64,000 nt of DNA from Alphaproteobacteria bacterium (GCA_030425395.1 JAUIAS010000010.1:1-64000), one strand, 5' to 3'; shown: positions 8,862-17,947, numbered from the stretch's first letter. The notes: a model not told the origin generated them from the letters alone. Numbers and translations: made by a program.

Positions 8862-10295
8862 TCAGTCGATCATCGGCAAAAGCTTGTCGATGGAGGCCTT
8901 TGCATCGCCGTAGAACATCCGCGTGTTCTCTTTGAAGAACAACGGGTTCTCGATACCGGAATAGCCGGTGCCCTGGCCGCGTTTGGAAACGAACACCTGC
9001 TTGGCCTTCCAGCATTCCAGCACCGGCATACCGGCGATGGGGCTGTTGGGGTCTTCCTGTGCGGCGGGGTTTACGATGTCATTGGACCCGATCACGATCG
9101 CCACGTCAGTATTCGGGAAATCATCGTTGATTTCGTCCATTTCCATGACGATGTCATAAGGCACCTTGGCTTCGGCCAGCAGCACGTTCATGTGCCCCGG
9201 CAGACGGCCTGCCACCGGGTGGATGGCAAAACGCACGTTCTTGCCCTGTGCGCGCAGCTTGCGCACCAGTTCTGCAACACCTGCCTGCGCCTGTGCGACG
9301 GCCATGCCATAGCCCGGAATGATGATCACGCTGTCGGCTTCATTGAGCGCGGTTGCAACGCCTTCGGCCTCGATTGCGATCTGTTCACCCTCGACTTCCA
9401 TCGCCGGACCAGAGGTGCCGCCAAAGCCGCCAAGGATCACCGACACAAAGGAACGGTTCATCGCCTTGCACATGATGTAGGACAGGATCGCACCGGACGA
9501 CCCGACCAGAGCACCGACCACGATCAGCAGATCGTTGCCAAGACTGAAGCCGATCGCTGCTGCCGCCCAACCGGAATAGGAGTTGAGCATCGACACAACC
9601 ACCGGCATGTCGGCCCCGCCAATCCCCATGATCAGGTGATAACCGATGAACAGCGCCAGAATGGTCAACCCGATCAGCGTCCAGCTGCCCGAACCACCCA
9701 GATACATGAGCAGCAGGATCACCGATCCGGCCGCCGCGGCTGCGTTCAGAAAATGCCCACCGGGCAGCTTGACTGCGGCCGAGTTCACCTTGCCCGCCAG
9801 CTTGCCATAGGCCACGACCGATCCGGTAAAGGTGACGGCACCGATCCAGATACCGAGCGATGCTTCGACGCGCAGAATGCCGATTTCGACCGAGGATTTC
9901 TTGGCCAGAAGGGCCGCGAACCCTTCGAGGGACTTGCGCGCGGTGTCATCCATCGCCAGCACGCGGCCAAGTTCGATATCGGCGTTAAAGCCCACGAACA
10001 CCGCCGCCAGACCGACCAGCGAATGCATCGCCGCCACCAGTTCCGGCATCTGGGTCATCTGCACCCGGTTGGCGAGCTGGTAGCCGATGGCCCCGCCCAG
10101 CGCGATCAGCACAACGGAGGCCAGCCAGAAGCCAGACCCCGGTCCGATCAACGTGGCGAACACCGCCAGCGCCATGCCGACAATGCCATACCAGACGGCG
10201 CGCTTGGCGCTTTCCTGCCCCGAAAGGCCACCCAGCGACAGAATGAAGAGGACAGCCGCGACAACATATGCGGCAGTTGTGAATCCGAATTCCAT
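8862..10295 (-). CDS. pntB: NAD(P) transhydrogenase subunit beta
   Basis: A 477-residue PntB. It has about nine N-terminal membrane helices and a C-terminal NADP(H)-binding domain with [14 protein letters not shown] (the GxGxxxA Rossmann turn), plus [21 protein letters not shown] and EMDEIN. With PntA it forms the proton-translocating enzyme of the inner membrane that reduces NADP+ with NADH using the proton gradient. It follows pntA after only 13 bases, with AAGGAG ahead of its start, and ends at a terminator. Confidence 0.97.
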   Translation of the reverse strand: MEFGFTTAAYVVAAVLFILSLGGLSGQESAKRAVWYGIVGMALAVFATLIGPGSGFWLASVVLIALGGAIGYQLANRVQMTQMPELVAAMHSLVGLAAVFVGFNADIELGRVLAMDDTARKSLEGFAALLAKKSSVEIGILRVEASLGIWIGAVTFTGSVVAYGKLAGKVNSAAVKLPGGHFLNAAAAAGSVILLLMYLGGSGSWTLIGLTILALFIGYHLIMGIGGADMPVVVSMLNSYSGWAAAAIGFSLGNDLLIVVGALVGSSGAILSYIMCKAMNRSFVSVILGGFGGTSGPAMEVEGEQIAIEAEGVATALNEADSVIIIPGYGMAVAQAQAGVAELVRKLRAQGKNVRFAIHPVAGRLPGHMNVLLAEAKVPYDIVMEMDEINDDFPNTDVAIVIGSNDIVNPAAQEDPNSPIAGMPVLECWKAKQVFVSKRGQGTGYSGIENPLFFKENTRMFYGDAKASIDKLLPMID

Positions 10296-10308
10296 GGTCC
10301 TCTACTCC

Positions 10309-11880
10309 TTAGGATTTCTGGAACATGGCGAGCATACGCCGTGTCACGAGGAAGCCGCCGAAAATGTTGATCCCGGCCATAAAGACCGAAAGCGCGGCAA
10401 GGAGGATCACCAGCCATGACCCGGACCCGATCTGCATCAGGGCCCCCAGGATGATGATCGAGGAAATCGCGTTGGTGACCGCCATCAGCGGCGTATGCAG
10501 CGAATGCGCCACGCCCCAGATCACCTGGAAGCCGACAAATACCGCCAATACGAACACGATAAAGTGCTGCATGAAGCTGGCCGGTGCAACCAGACCAACG
10601 CTCAGCAGCAGCGCGCCGCCCACGGCCAGCAAGGTAACCTGCTGCTTGGTCTGCGCCTTGAACGCGGCCACTTCCTGCGCACGCTTTTCTTCCGGGGTCA
10701 GTTCCTTGACCTCAGGTTTTTTCTGCGCCGCGATGGCGGCCACCTTGGGCGGAGGCGGCGGGAAGGTGACTTCCTTGTCGTGGGTGATGGTGGCCCCACG
10801 GATCACATCGTCTTCCATGTTGTGGTTGACGACGCCGTCCTTCTCGGGCGTCAGATCCGTCATCATGTGGCGGATATTCGTCGCGTAGAGCGACGAGCTT
10901 TGCGATGCCATCCGGCTGGGGAAATCGGTGTAACCGATGATGGTCACGCCATTGTCGGTGACAATCTTTTCGTCCATCACCGTCAGCTTGCAGTTACCGC
11001 CCTTTTCAGCGGCAAGGTCCACGATGACCGATCCGCGCTTCATGGACGCGACCATGTCCTCGGTCCACAGTTCGGGCGCTTCGCGGTTGGGGATCAGTGC
11101 CGTGGTGATGACGATATCGACATCCGGTGCCAGCTCGCGGAACTTGGCAAGCTGCGCTTCGCGGAATTCAGGCGACGACACAGAGGCATAACCGCCGGTG
11201 GCCGCACCGTCCTGCTGTTCTTCCTCGAAGTCGAGGTAAACAAACTCGGCCCCCATGGATTCGACCTGCTCGGCCACTTCGGGACGCACGTCAAAGGCAT
11301 AGGTGATCGCGCCCAGAGACGTGGACGCGCCGATTGCCGCGAGACCGGCAACACCGGCCCCCACGATCAGCACCTTGGCCGGTGGCACCTTGCCCGCAGC
11401 GGTGATCTGGCCGGTAAAGAATCGGCCATAGTTGTTGCCTGCCTCGATCACGGCGCGATAACCCGCGATATTCGCCATAGACGACAGCGCGTCCATCTTC
11501 TGCGCGCGGCTGATACGTGGCACCATGTCCATCGCGATCACAGTGGCACCCTTGGCGGCGGCCTGCTGCATCAGCTCTTCATTGGCTGCCGGATAAAAGA
11601 ACGAAATCAGCGTCTGGCCTTTTTTCAGACGCTTGACCTCGGCCTCGGACGGCGGGCGCACCTTGGCGACGATATCCGCAGCCTTGAAAAGCGCGGCACC
11701 CGTCTTGACCACCTCGACGCCGGCCTCTTCATAGGCCGCGTCGGTAAAGCCAGCCTTGGCCCCCGCTCCGGTTTCGATGACACATTCGTGGCCCAGCTTC
11801 TGAAGCTGGAGTGCACTTTCCGGCGTCATGGCCACGCGGGCCTCGCCTTCAAATACCTCTTTAGGTGTTCCGATCTTCAC
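10309..11880 (-). CDS. pntA: NAD(P) transhydrogenase subunit alpha
   Basis: A 523-residue PntA carrying the NAD-binding domain ([23 protein letters not shown]-loop-like region, [19 protein letters not shown]) fused to the C-terminal membrane part ([20 protein letters not shown] onward). I prefer the GTG start at 11880: it begins exactly at the family consensus (M/V)KIGTPKE and has GGGGGA just upstream. The 20-residue extension to an ATG at 11940 looks unrelated. First gene of the pntAB operon. Confidence 0.96.
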   Translation of the reverse strand: MKIGTPKEVFEGEARVAMTPESALQLQKLGHECVIETGAGAKAGFTDAAYEEAGVEVVKTGAALFKAADIVAKVRPPSEAEVKRLKKGQTLISFFYPAANEELMQQAAAKGATVIAMDMVPRISRAQKMDALSSMANIAGYRAVIEAGNNYGRFFTGQITAAGKVPPAKVLIVGAGVAGLAAIGASTSLGAITYAFDVRPEVAEQVESMGAEFVYLDFEEEQQDGAATGGYASVSSPEFREAQLAKFRELAPDVDIVITTALIPNREAPELWTEDMVASMKRGSVIVDLAAEKGGNCKLTVMDEKIVTDNGVTIIGYTDFPSRMASQSSSLYATNIRHMMTDLTPEKDGVVNHNMEDDVIRGATITHDKEVTFPPPPPKVAAIAAQKKPEVKELTPEEKRAQEVAAFKAQTKQQVTLLAVGGALLLSVGLVAPASFMQHFIVFVLAVFVGFQVIWGVAHSLHTPLMAVTNAISSIIILGALMQIGSGSWLVILLAALSVFMAGINIFGGFLVTRRMLAMFQKS

Positions 11881-12004
11881 CCTTGGGTCCCCCTTTTTGC
11901 CAAAAACGGCATGGTTTTGTTCATTTTCCAGTTGATGCACTACAGGCCACGCGGATTTTGCGCAAGATTACGTGGCGTCCCTTGGCCCTATTGGCCGATA
12001 TTGC

Positions 12005-12490
12005 CTAAACCCATCGCCGGACCTTGCCCGCGTAACGGGCGAAATCGGCCCGAAAGGTGCGGCGCATGCGGTCCTCTTCAGGTATGACGAACCGCCGTTC
12101 AATCACCCAGACGAAGATCGGCACCAGCGGCAGCGCCAATACCGCGTCCCAGCGCAGAATCATTCCCGCAAGGATAAGCGCATCCCCGAGGTAAATCGGG
12201 TTGCGCGTGCGTGAAAATATTCCCGACTGCACCAGGCGCGCGGGCGTCTTGTGCGGGATCACCGTTGTTTTCTGTCGGCGCATCTCATGCACCGCCAAAG
12301 CCATCAGCAAAACGCCACCGCCCACCAGCAGCCCGCCCACAAGGTCGGACCAGGCACCGCCGAAATCCAGCCCATAGGATGCGTGGTTTGCCTGTGCCCA
12401 GGCCACGCCAAGACACAGCAGCAGCCACACCGGAGGGATATCAATCCATTTGATCATCTGGGTTTGTCCGCCTTCCGATGAGCCCGTCAT
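12005..12490 (-). CDS. Isoprenylcysteine carboxyl methyltransferase-like membrane protein
   Basis: A 161-residue integral membrane protein of the ICMT/PEMT-like methyltransferase superfamily. It has three or four hydrophobic segments and the typical SAM-binding C-terminal signature (GIFSRTRNPIYLGDALILAG, then EERRF-like VIERRFVIPEEDRMRRTFRADFARYAGKVRRW). The biological substrate in bacteria is usually unknown. The ATG at 12490 overlaps the TGA of the rhodanese gene (ATGA), so it is the third gene of the MBL-rhodanese operon; an internal ATG at 12457 is a possible alternative. Confidence 0.85.
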   Translation of the reverse strand: MTGSSEGGQTQMIKWIDIPPVWLLLCLGVAWAQANHASYGLDFGGAWSDLVGGLLVGGGVLLMALAVHEMRRQKTTVIPHKTPARLVQSGIFSRTRNPIYLGDALILAGMILRWDAVLALPLVPIFVWVIERRFVIPEEDRMRRTFRADFARYAGKVRRWV

Positions 12491-12927
12491 TCGCCCGGCT
12501 TATACGCCGCATCCTTCAGCCATCCCTGATACCCCGATTGAAGCACCAGAACATTGCCCCGCCCCATGAGCCGGGCCGCAAAGGTCGCCTGTGACGACCG
12601 TACCCCGGTGTCGCAGAACAACACAACCGTGCCCTCCAACGGCAATTCGTCCAGCCGCCCCGGCACCTCGCGCCATTCGATATGGGCCGCACCGGGAATG
12701 GTGCCTGCCGCATGGGCCGCGTCGCTGCGCACGTCGACAAAGTGTATGTCGTGGAACACGTCCTTGGTCAGTTGCTGCGGCAGCAGGATACCTTCGGCTT
12801 CGGTGGCGAAATCCATGTAACTGATGATTTCATCTTCCAGCTCCCCCGCGGCCACGGGCGCAATACCGGATATCGCCCCCGCCGAAATCACGCAAAGGGC
12901 CATCGCTGCGAGATGCCTCATTCCCAT
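12487..12927 (-). CDS. Periplasmic rhodanese-like sulfurtransferase
   Basis: A 146-residue single-domain rhodanese with a signal peptide (residues 1-27, ending PVAAG). The active-site loop is VLFCDTGVRSSQA, so the catalytic cysteine is present, with the CH2A-like DVRSDAAHAAGTIPGAAHIEW ahead of it. Such proteins carry a persulfide sulfur or sense reactive sulfur. The gene overlaps the end of the upstream metallo-beta-lactamase-fold gene by ten bases and its stop overlaps the next start (ATGA). A second in-frame ATG at 12921 also gives an ATGA overlap; 12927 has the better-spaced GAGGA. Confidence 0.88.
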   Translation of the reverse strand: MGMRHLAAMALCVISAGAISGIAPVAAGELEDEIISYMDFATEAEGILLPQQLTKDVFHDIHFVDVRSDAAHAAGTIPGAAHIEWREVPGRLDELPLEGTVVLFCDTGVRSSQATFAARLMGRGNVLVLQSGYQGWLKDAAYKPGE

Positions 12928-13862
12928 TCCATTTCCTCGAACACGCGACCGGCGTTCTTGGTGGCCAGTTCCTCGAACGTATCCAGATGCGCCCAGTTCG
13001 CCTGATCCACATAGAACGCGCCCGCCAAATCGCCGCCATCGTCGATATGGGCGCCGATCTTGGCCCGCAGATCCTTGAGATAATCGCTGGTATAGCGCGT
13101 CACCTGCGCCATGTTCGTCGGGTGCCCGTGGCCGGGAATGACATAAGTCGCGCCCAGATCGGTGAACGGGCCGTCAAACGTCTCGATCCAGCAGCTTGTG
13201 CAGGTATGTTCAAAGATCGGCGGCATGCGTTCGTGAAACGCGATATCGCCCGCGATGACGATCCCCCATTGGGGAATCCAGACCTGAACGTCGCCGGGAT
13301 CATGCGCGGGGCCCAGATGCAGCGCCTGGATTTCAACCCCGCCAAGATTGATCTCATAGCTGTCCTCAAAGGTCAGATTGGCGTGTTCCACGCGGCTGCC
13401 CTCGGCCTTGTCGCGGTTGTATCGCTCCATGCCCTGAATGATGAAATCGCCGTTTTCGCGGGTCTCGGCCACGGCATCGACATGGGCCAGAACATCCACC
13501 CCCTGATCGCGCCAGTAACCGTTGCCCAGCATCGCGTGGCCCTGGCCGTTTTCGTTGATGACCAGAACCACGGGCTTGTCGGTGACCTGCTTGATTTCCT
13601 CGTGCAGCGCGGCCGCAAGGCGGCTGGAGGCCCCGGCATTGATCACCACGACACCCTCATCGGTCACGATAAAGCTGAGGTTGTTGTTGTGACCGCTATT
13701 TTCATACGTCGGCGGTGCGGTGGCACCGATCGCGCTGAACACATGCGGGATCACCTCGACCGGTTTGGAGTAAAGCTCCGATTGCGGATACTGGTCTGCA
13801 ATGTCTTCACTGGCCAGCACGGTGCCTGCGGACAGAACGAACAGGGTGGTAAGCAATTTCAT
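12918..13862 (-). CDS. Exported metallo-beta-lactamase-fold protein with altered metal motif
   Basis: A 314-residue MBL-fold protein with a signal peptide (cleavage after TVLAS), related to the SoxH/quinoprotein-relay hydrolases. Fold landmarks are present: VVVINAGAS, LHLGPAHDPGDVQVWIPQWGIVIAGDIAF and YVIPGHGHP. The segment that should read H-x-H-x-D-H is instead ENGQGHAMLGN at residues 104-114, so most metal ligands of that motif are absent. SoxH-like relatives also carry a modified motif, so this may be family-wide. The start follows AGGAGG by seven bases. First gene of an operon with a rhodanese, which suggests periplasmic sulfur or persulfide chemistry; the activity itself is inference. 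Confidence 0.85.
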   Translation of the reverse strand: MKLLTTLFVLSAGTVLASEDIADQYPQSELYSKPVEVIPHVFSAIGATAPPTYENSGHNNNLSFIVTDEGVVVINAGASSRLAAALHEEIKQVTDKPVVLVINENGQGHAMLGNGYWRDQGVDVLAHVDAVAETRENGDFIIQGMERYNRDKAEGSRVEHANLTFEDSYEINLGGVEIQALHLGPAHDPGDVQVWIPQWGIVIAGDIAFHERMPPIFEHTCTSCWIETFDGPFTDLGATYVIPGHGHPTNMAQVTRYTSDYLKDLRAKIGAHIDDGGDLAGAFYVDQANWAHLDTFEELATKNAGRVFEEMEWE

Positions 13863-13986
13863 GGGACATCCTCCTATGGCCGACAAATTCACATACGTGA
13901 ATGGGTATGTAAAGTGACGGAACGGCGCGTCTTGTCACATGACCCACAAACAGTAGTCTGCGCAACATCAACAGGAGGAGTTCACA

Positions 13987-14739
13987 ATGACGCTCAGCGG
14001 CAAACACGCCCTGATCACCGGTGGCGGCACCGGTATCGGACTGACCATCGCACAGGCGCTCGTGGCCGAAGGCGCGCATGTCACCATCACCGGACGCCGG
14101 CAAGAGATCCTGGACGAGGTCGCCACCGACGGCATGACCGGCATGGCCATGGACGTCCGCGACGAAACCGATGTCGTGACCAAAATCGCCGCCGCCGTAG
14201 AGGCGAACGGCCCGATCCAGATCTGCATCCCCAACGCCGGGATCGCCGAAGGCAAGTCGGTGCACAAGACCACGCTCGACTTCTGGCGCAACATGATGGC
14301 CACCAACCTCGACGGAGCCTTCCTGACCATCCGCGAGAGCCTGAAATCCATGCGCGGCACGGAATGGGGGCGGGTGATCGCGATCTCCTCGATGGCCGGT
14401 CTGCGCGGGCTTCAGGGGGCGGCCTGCTACTCGGCGTCCAAACACGGCATGATCGGGCTGATCCGCTCGCTCAGCGAAGATTACCTCGGCCAGCCCTTCA
14501 CCTTCAACGCGATCTGCCCGGGCTATGTGGATACCCCCATCGTGGACCGCAACGTCGTCTCCATCTCGGAACGCGCCGGTGTCAGCGCCGAAAAAGCGCA
14601 ACAGATGATGATCAACGCCAATCGTCATCGCCGCCTGATCCACCCCGACGAAGTCGCCGCCGCGGCCTTGTGGCTGGTGCGCCCCGGATCGGAAAGCGTG
14701 AACGGTCAGACCATCGAAATCGCGGGCGGGCAATCCTGA
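13987..14739 (+). CDS. SDR-family oxidoreductase (3-hydroxyacyl/3-hydroxybutyrate dehydrogenase-like)
   Basis: A 250-residue classical short-chain dehydrogenase. It has the Rossmann motif TGGGTGIG near residues 11-18, PNAGI, catalytic Ser (ISSMAG) and Tyr-x3-Lys (YSASK), and ends IEIAGGQS. The strong Shine-Dalgarno AGGAGG lies just ahead of the ATG. The neighbours are kynureninase and tryptophan dioxygenase on the same strand, but a terminator follows the gene, so a link to tryptophan breakdown is not established. The substrate cannot be told from sequence. Confidence 0.9.
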   Translation: MTLSGKHALITGGGTGIGLTIAQALVAEGAHVTITGRRQEILDEVATDGMTGMAMDVRDETDVVTKIAAAVEANGPIQICIPNAGIAEGKSVHKTTLDFWRNMMATNLDGAFLTIRESLKSMRGTEWGRVIAISSMAGLRGLQGAACYSASKHGMIGLIRSLSEDYLGQPFTFNAICPGYVDTPIVDRNVVSISERAGVSAEKAQQMMINANRHRRLIHPDEVAAAALWLVRPGSESVNGQTIEIAGGQS

Positions 14740-14753
14740 CACCGCCAAGGGCG

Positions 14754-14793
14754 GGACCGGTGCCATCAGGGCGCGCCGGTCCTGCTTCTTTCT
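14754..14793 (+). terminator. Probable intrinsic terminator after the SDR gene
   Basis: GGACCGG (14754-14760) pairs perfectly with CCGGTCC (14776-14782), followed by TGCTTCTTTCT. It lies 15 bases after the SDR stop and separates that gene from kynU. Confidence 0.5.
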
Positions 14794-14856
14794 CGTTCCA
14801 AATACCCAAATCCCACCGCAGCCCCACACGCGCCGCGCGAGGCTGGTCCCGTCGGG

Positions 14857-14890
14857 ACATGGCTGGACATGGCTGGACGTGGCTGGACAT
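14857..14890. repeat. 10-bp tandem repeat upstream of kynU
   Basis: Three consecutive copies of ACATGGCTGG (the third reads ACGTGGCTGG) plus a partial fourth ACAT, ending 60 bases before the kynU start and followed by a GC dinucleotide run. The period equals about one DNA helical turn. Confidence 0.75.
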
Positions 14891-14950
14891 AACGCGCGCG
14901 CGCGGGTAGCTTTCGGGATACTTCAAGCTTAAAGCAAAACCGGAGCCCCC

Positions 14951-16144
14951 ATGACCGATTTCGCCGCCACCAAGGCCCGCTTCATCCTGCCAGACGGTGT
15001 GATCTACCTCGATGGCAATTCGCTGGGGCCCCTGCCGCGTGCGGTGGCGGATCACGTCGGGTCCGCCATCACCGACGAATGGGGGCAGATGCTGATCACC
15101 GGCTGGAACAAGGCCGGATGGATGGCCCTGCCGCGCGCGCTCGGGGACCGTCTCGGCCGGCTCATCGGAGCCGGAGAAGGCCACGTCGTGCTGGGCGACA
15201 CGCTGTCGGTCAAGGTCTATCAGGCGCTGGCCTCGGCGCTGGCCATGGTGCCGGATCGGCGGGTGATCCTGTCGGATACGGGCAATTTCCCCTCCGACCT
15301 CTACATGGCCGAAGGGCTGATCGGGATGCTGGGGGACGGCTATGAACTGCGCACCGTCGCCCCGGAGGACGTCGCAGATGCCATCGACGACACCGTCGCC
15401 GTCCTGATGCTGACCGAGGTGGACTACCGCACCGGGCGCAAGCATGACATGGCGGCCCTTACGGCGCGGGCGCACGCGGTGGGCGCGGTCACGGTCTGGG
15501 ATCTCGCCCATACCGCCGGCGCGGTCGAAGTCGATCTTGCCGGGGCGCGGGCCGATTTCGCCGTGGGCTGCACCTATAAATATCTCAACGGCGGACCGGG
15601 CGCGCCCGCCTTCATCTATGTGGCCCCGCGCCATGCCGACACCGCCGTGCCCGCCCTTTCGGGATGGCTTGGCCATGATGCGCCATTCGCCTTTGACCTG
15701 TCATACAGACCCGGTGCCGGGATCGAGCGGATGCGGATCGGCACGCCGCCGATCCTGCAGATGCGCGCGCTTGAAGCGGCCATGGACATCTGGGACAGCG
15801 TCGATATGGCCGACCTGCGCGCCACCTCTGTTGCGCTGTGCGAAAGGTTCATCGCCGGGGTCGAAGCCGCCTGCCCGATGCTGGAGCTTGCCTCGCCCCG
15901 CGACGCCGCGCGGCGCGGATCGCAGGTGTCGTTCCGGTTCGACGACGGCTATGCGGCGATGCAGGCGCTGATTGCACGCGGTGTGATTGGCGATTTCCGC
16001 GCCCCCGATATCATGCGCTTCGGGTTCACGCCGCTGTTCATCGACGCGGGTGACGTGGATGCCGCCGTGGCGATCATTACCGATGTGATGACCACCCGCG
16101 CGTGGGACCGTCCCGAATACAAGGTCCGGGCGGCCGTGACATGA
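14951..16144 (+). CDS. kynU: Kynureninase
   Basis: A 397-residue PLP-dependent fold-type I enzyme that hydrolyses kynurenine to anthranilate and alanine. Motifs include YLDGNSLGPLPRAV at the N-terminus, DTGNFPSDLYMAEGL, DLAHTAGAVEVDL and the PLP lysine in GCTYKYLNGGPG (Lys210); RIGTPPILQMRALEAA and RFGFTPLFI follow. Length matches the family. The tryptophan 2,3-dioxygenase gene follows 142 bases downstream, so both enzymes act in the kynurenine route, although the formamidase between them is not in the window. Confidence 0.96.
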   Translation: MTDFAATKARFILPDGVIYLDGNSLGPLPRAVADHVGSAITDEWGQMLITGWNKAGWMALPRALGDRLGRLIGAGEGHVVLGDTLSVKVYQALASALAMVPDRRVILSDTGNFPSDLYMAEGLIGMLGDGYELRTVAPEDVADAIDDTVAVLMLTEVDYRTGRKHDMAALTARAHAVGAVTVWDLAHTAGAVEVDLAGARADFAVGCTYKYLNGGPGAPAFIYVAPRHADTAVPALSGWLGHDAPFAFDLSYRPGAGIERMRIGTPPILQMRALEAAMDIWDSVDMADLRATSVALCERFIAGVEAACPMLELASPRDAARRGSQVSFRFDDGYAAMQALIARGVIGDFRAPDIMRFGFTPLFIDAGDVDAAVAIITDVMTTRAWDRPEYKVRAAVT

Positions 16145-16223
16145 CAGCGGCATCCGGGCTTCTGCCGCCACTCTGCCGACCTGCGGGTTGGGTGACGCTC
16201 TGGCGCAGGCTGGCCGCCTGCGG

Positions 16224-16254
16224 CACCCTCAATCAGAGGGGTGTCTTCCTTTTG
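16224..16254 (+). terminator. Weak hairpin between kynU and kynA
   Basis: CACCCTC, AATCA, GAGGGGTG forms a short stem with one bulged G, followed by a T-rich run (TCTTCCTTTT). It could attenuate transcription between kynU and the dioxygenase gene. The stem is imperfect, so this is tentative. Confidence 0.3.
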
Positions 16255-16285
16255 TGACCCTGTAACACCAGACAAAGGAAGACCC

Positions 16286-17137
16286 ATGACCGACACCCCT
16301 TCACGCAATCAGGCCTTTGATCCCGCCCGCGACGGCGCGCAAATGTCCTTTGACGGGCGCATGTCCTATTCCGATTACCTCGGGCTGGATGCGATCCTTT
16401 CGGCCCAGCATCCTCTTTCTCCCGCCCATGACGAGTTGCTGTTCATCGTGCAGCACCAGACGTCCGAGCTTTGGATGAAGCTGGCCATTCACGAATTGAA
16501 CGCCGCGCGGGATCTGCTGGCCGCGGGCACCATGCGCCCGGCCTTCAAGATGCTGGCGCGGGTCTCGCGCATCTTCGAGCAACTCAACAACGCCTGGGAC
16601 GTGCTGCGCACCATGACCCCGAGCGATTACACCACTTTTCGCGAAACGCTTGGACAATCCTCGGGGTTTCAGTCCTTTCAATACCGCCAGATCGAATTCA
16701 TGCTGGGCAACCGCAACACGGCTCTGCTGCGCCCACATGCGCATCGCCCGGAGATCGTCGCGGCACTGGAGGCGGAACTGGAGCGGCCTTCGCTCTATGA
16801 TGTGGCGCTGAGCGCGCTGGACAGGGTGACGGACCTGCCGCGCGCGGTTCTGGAGCGTCCGCGCGCGCAGCCCCATGTTGCCGATCCCGCCGTGCAGACG
16901 GCCTGGCAGAGCGTCTACGCCGATCCTGCGGGACATTGGGAGCTGTATGAACTGGCCGAAAAGCTGGTCGATCTGGAAGATTACTTTCGTCGCTGGCGGT
17001 TCAACCATGTGACGACGGTGGAACGCGTCATCGGCTTCAAGCGTGGCACCGGCGGCACTGGCGGGGTCAGTTATCTCAAGCGGATGCTGGAGACCGAGCT
17101 GTTCCCGGAATTGTGGCATATGCGCACCGATCTCTGA
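16286..17137 (+). CDS. kynA: Tryptophan 2,3-dioxygenase
   Basis: A 283-residue heme dioxygenase that opens the indole ring of tryptophan to give N-formylkynurenine. Diagnostic segments are [51 protein letters not shown]-like [20 protein letters not shown], and [19 protein letters not shown] near the C-terminus. The start at 16286 follows AAAGGAAG. It lies downstream of kynU on the same strand. A dispersed hairpin element (17172-17205) follows the stop. Confidence 0.97.
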   Translation: MTDTPSRNQAFDPARDGAQMSFDGRMSYSDYLGLDAILSAQHPLSPAHDELLFIVQHQTSELWMKLAIHELNAARDLLAAGTMRPAFKMLARVSRIFEQLNNAWDVLRTMTPSDYTTFRETLGQSSGFQSFQYRQIEFMLGNRNTALLRPHAHRPEIVAALEAELERPSLYDVALSALDRVTDLPRAVLERPRAQPHVADPAVQTAWQSVYADPAGHWELYELAEKLVDLEDYFRRWRFNHVTTVERVIGFKRGTGGTGGVSYLKRMLETELFPELWHMRTDL

Positions 17138-17171
17138 TCCTCCAAACGGCGCGCCTGTGGCATGCCCCGGA

Positions 17172-17205
17172 CGCCTCCGGCGGGAGTATTTTGGGCCAGA
17201 AGAAG
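17172..17205 (+). repeat. Dispersed 3'-end element, copy A
   Basis: CCTCCGGCGGGAG followed by TATTTTGGGCCAGAAGAAG, 35 bases after the kynA stop in the sense orientation. The GC part can fold as a short hairpin followed by a T run. A copy differing at one base over the 24-base core lies on the minus strand at 24667-24697, and a looser relative is at 50051-50087. Confidence 0.65.
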
Positions 17206-17263
17206 CGGAAGGGGGAGCGCATCCACGTGCAAGCGTGGCGCGGAACGCGGCGTTTGGGTGTGG

Positions 17264-17866
17264 TCAGCGCGTCAGCGGGTGAAGGGCCGCGCCGCACAGG
17301 CGGGCCAGTTCGATCACCTGCCTGCGATAGGTCGGGTAATCCGGCGCAGTTGACTTGATCCCCTTGAGGGCGGCTGTGATCGTGGCGGCGATATCCCCTG
17401 CCCCACCGGTAAGACGCAGGGATTTGCGCCCGGCTTCGCGGGTCAGCCAGTCGGCGTAAACGGCGGTCAGGCGTGTTTCGCCCGTGGCGATGATATCTGC
17501 GGCCGCAGCGCTGCCATCTTCGAGAATCTCGCGCCCGTGGGGCGAGGTCAACATCGCCTCAGCGGTGTCGCCGCCCTGAGCCAGAAAGGCCCGTTCGATG
17601 CGATCGTGTATGCTGCCGTCGCCATTCAGCCCTGCAGTGACCGCGGCAACCGCGGTGTCATAGTAGATCTGCACGAGGCTACGAAAGATGTCGTTCTTGT
17701 TGCGATAATGAACATACAGCGCCGGGCGGGACATTCCCGCGCGCTGGGCTATGTCGTCCATGGAGGTCTTGCGGACCCCATAGGCGGCAAACACATGCCA
17801 CGCCGCGTCCAGAATGGCCTGCTGTCTGGGATCGACGCTCTCGAAATCTGGGGGCGCATTGGTCAT
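17264..17866 (-). CDS. TetR-family transcriptional regulator
   Basis: A 200-residue TetR-type repressor. The N-terminal helix-turn-helix is clear: ILDAAWHVFAAYGVRKTSMDDIAQRAGMSRPALYVHYRNKNDIF (residues ~17-60). The C-terminal ligand-binding half is variable as usual. The gene is divergent from the molybdenum hydroxylase pair at 18003-20710, and the gap between them carries clustered TGACA/TGTCA motifs over a promoter, so it probably represses iorAB and itself. The ATG at 17866 begins just before the domain; an upstream in-frame ATG at 17929 would overlap the operator region and lacks a ribosome binding site. Confidence 0.9.
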   Translation of the reverse strand: MTNAPPDFESVDPRQQAILDAAWHVFAAYGVRKTSMDDIAQRAGMSRPALYVHYRNKNDIFRSLVQIYYDTAVAAVTAGLNGDGSIHDRIERAFLAQGGDTAEAMLTSPHGREILEDGSAAAADIIATGETRLTAVYADWLTREAGRKSLRLTGGAGDIAATITAALKGIKSTAPDYPTYRRQVIELARLCGAALHPLTR

Positions 17867-17914
17867 TTCCTTGGTCTGACAGTTTTTACAAAATTCGTCA
17901 ATCTGATGGAAACG

Positions 17915-17947
17915 TTGACATTCTGACATTTTGTGTATATTTTGTCA
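17915..17947 (+). promoter_or_regulatory. Promoter with overlapping TGACA/TGTCA operator for iorAB
   Basis: TTGACA (17915-17920), 17 bases, TATTTT (17938-17943) is a near-consensus sigma-70 promoter pointing at the iorA gene, 60 bases before its ATG. TGACA (17924-17928) and TGTCA (17943-17947) form an inverted repeat spanning the -10 box. A further TGACA occurs inside the -35 box and another near 17875. This is a likely TetR operator. Confidence 0.6.

Noticed and set aside
12987-14909. 640-codon plus-strand frame over the MBL and SDR genes
   Set aside because: It is antisense to the MBL gene and out of frame with the SDR gene, both of which have strong motifs and ribosome binding sites.
17138-17263. 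Insertion-sequence end after kynA
   Set aside because: No transposase, terminal inverted repeats or target duplication; the repeated part is better explained as a short dispersed 3'-end element.
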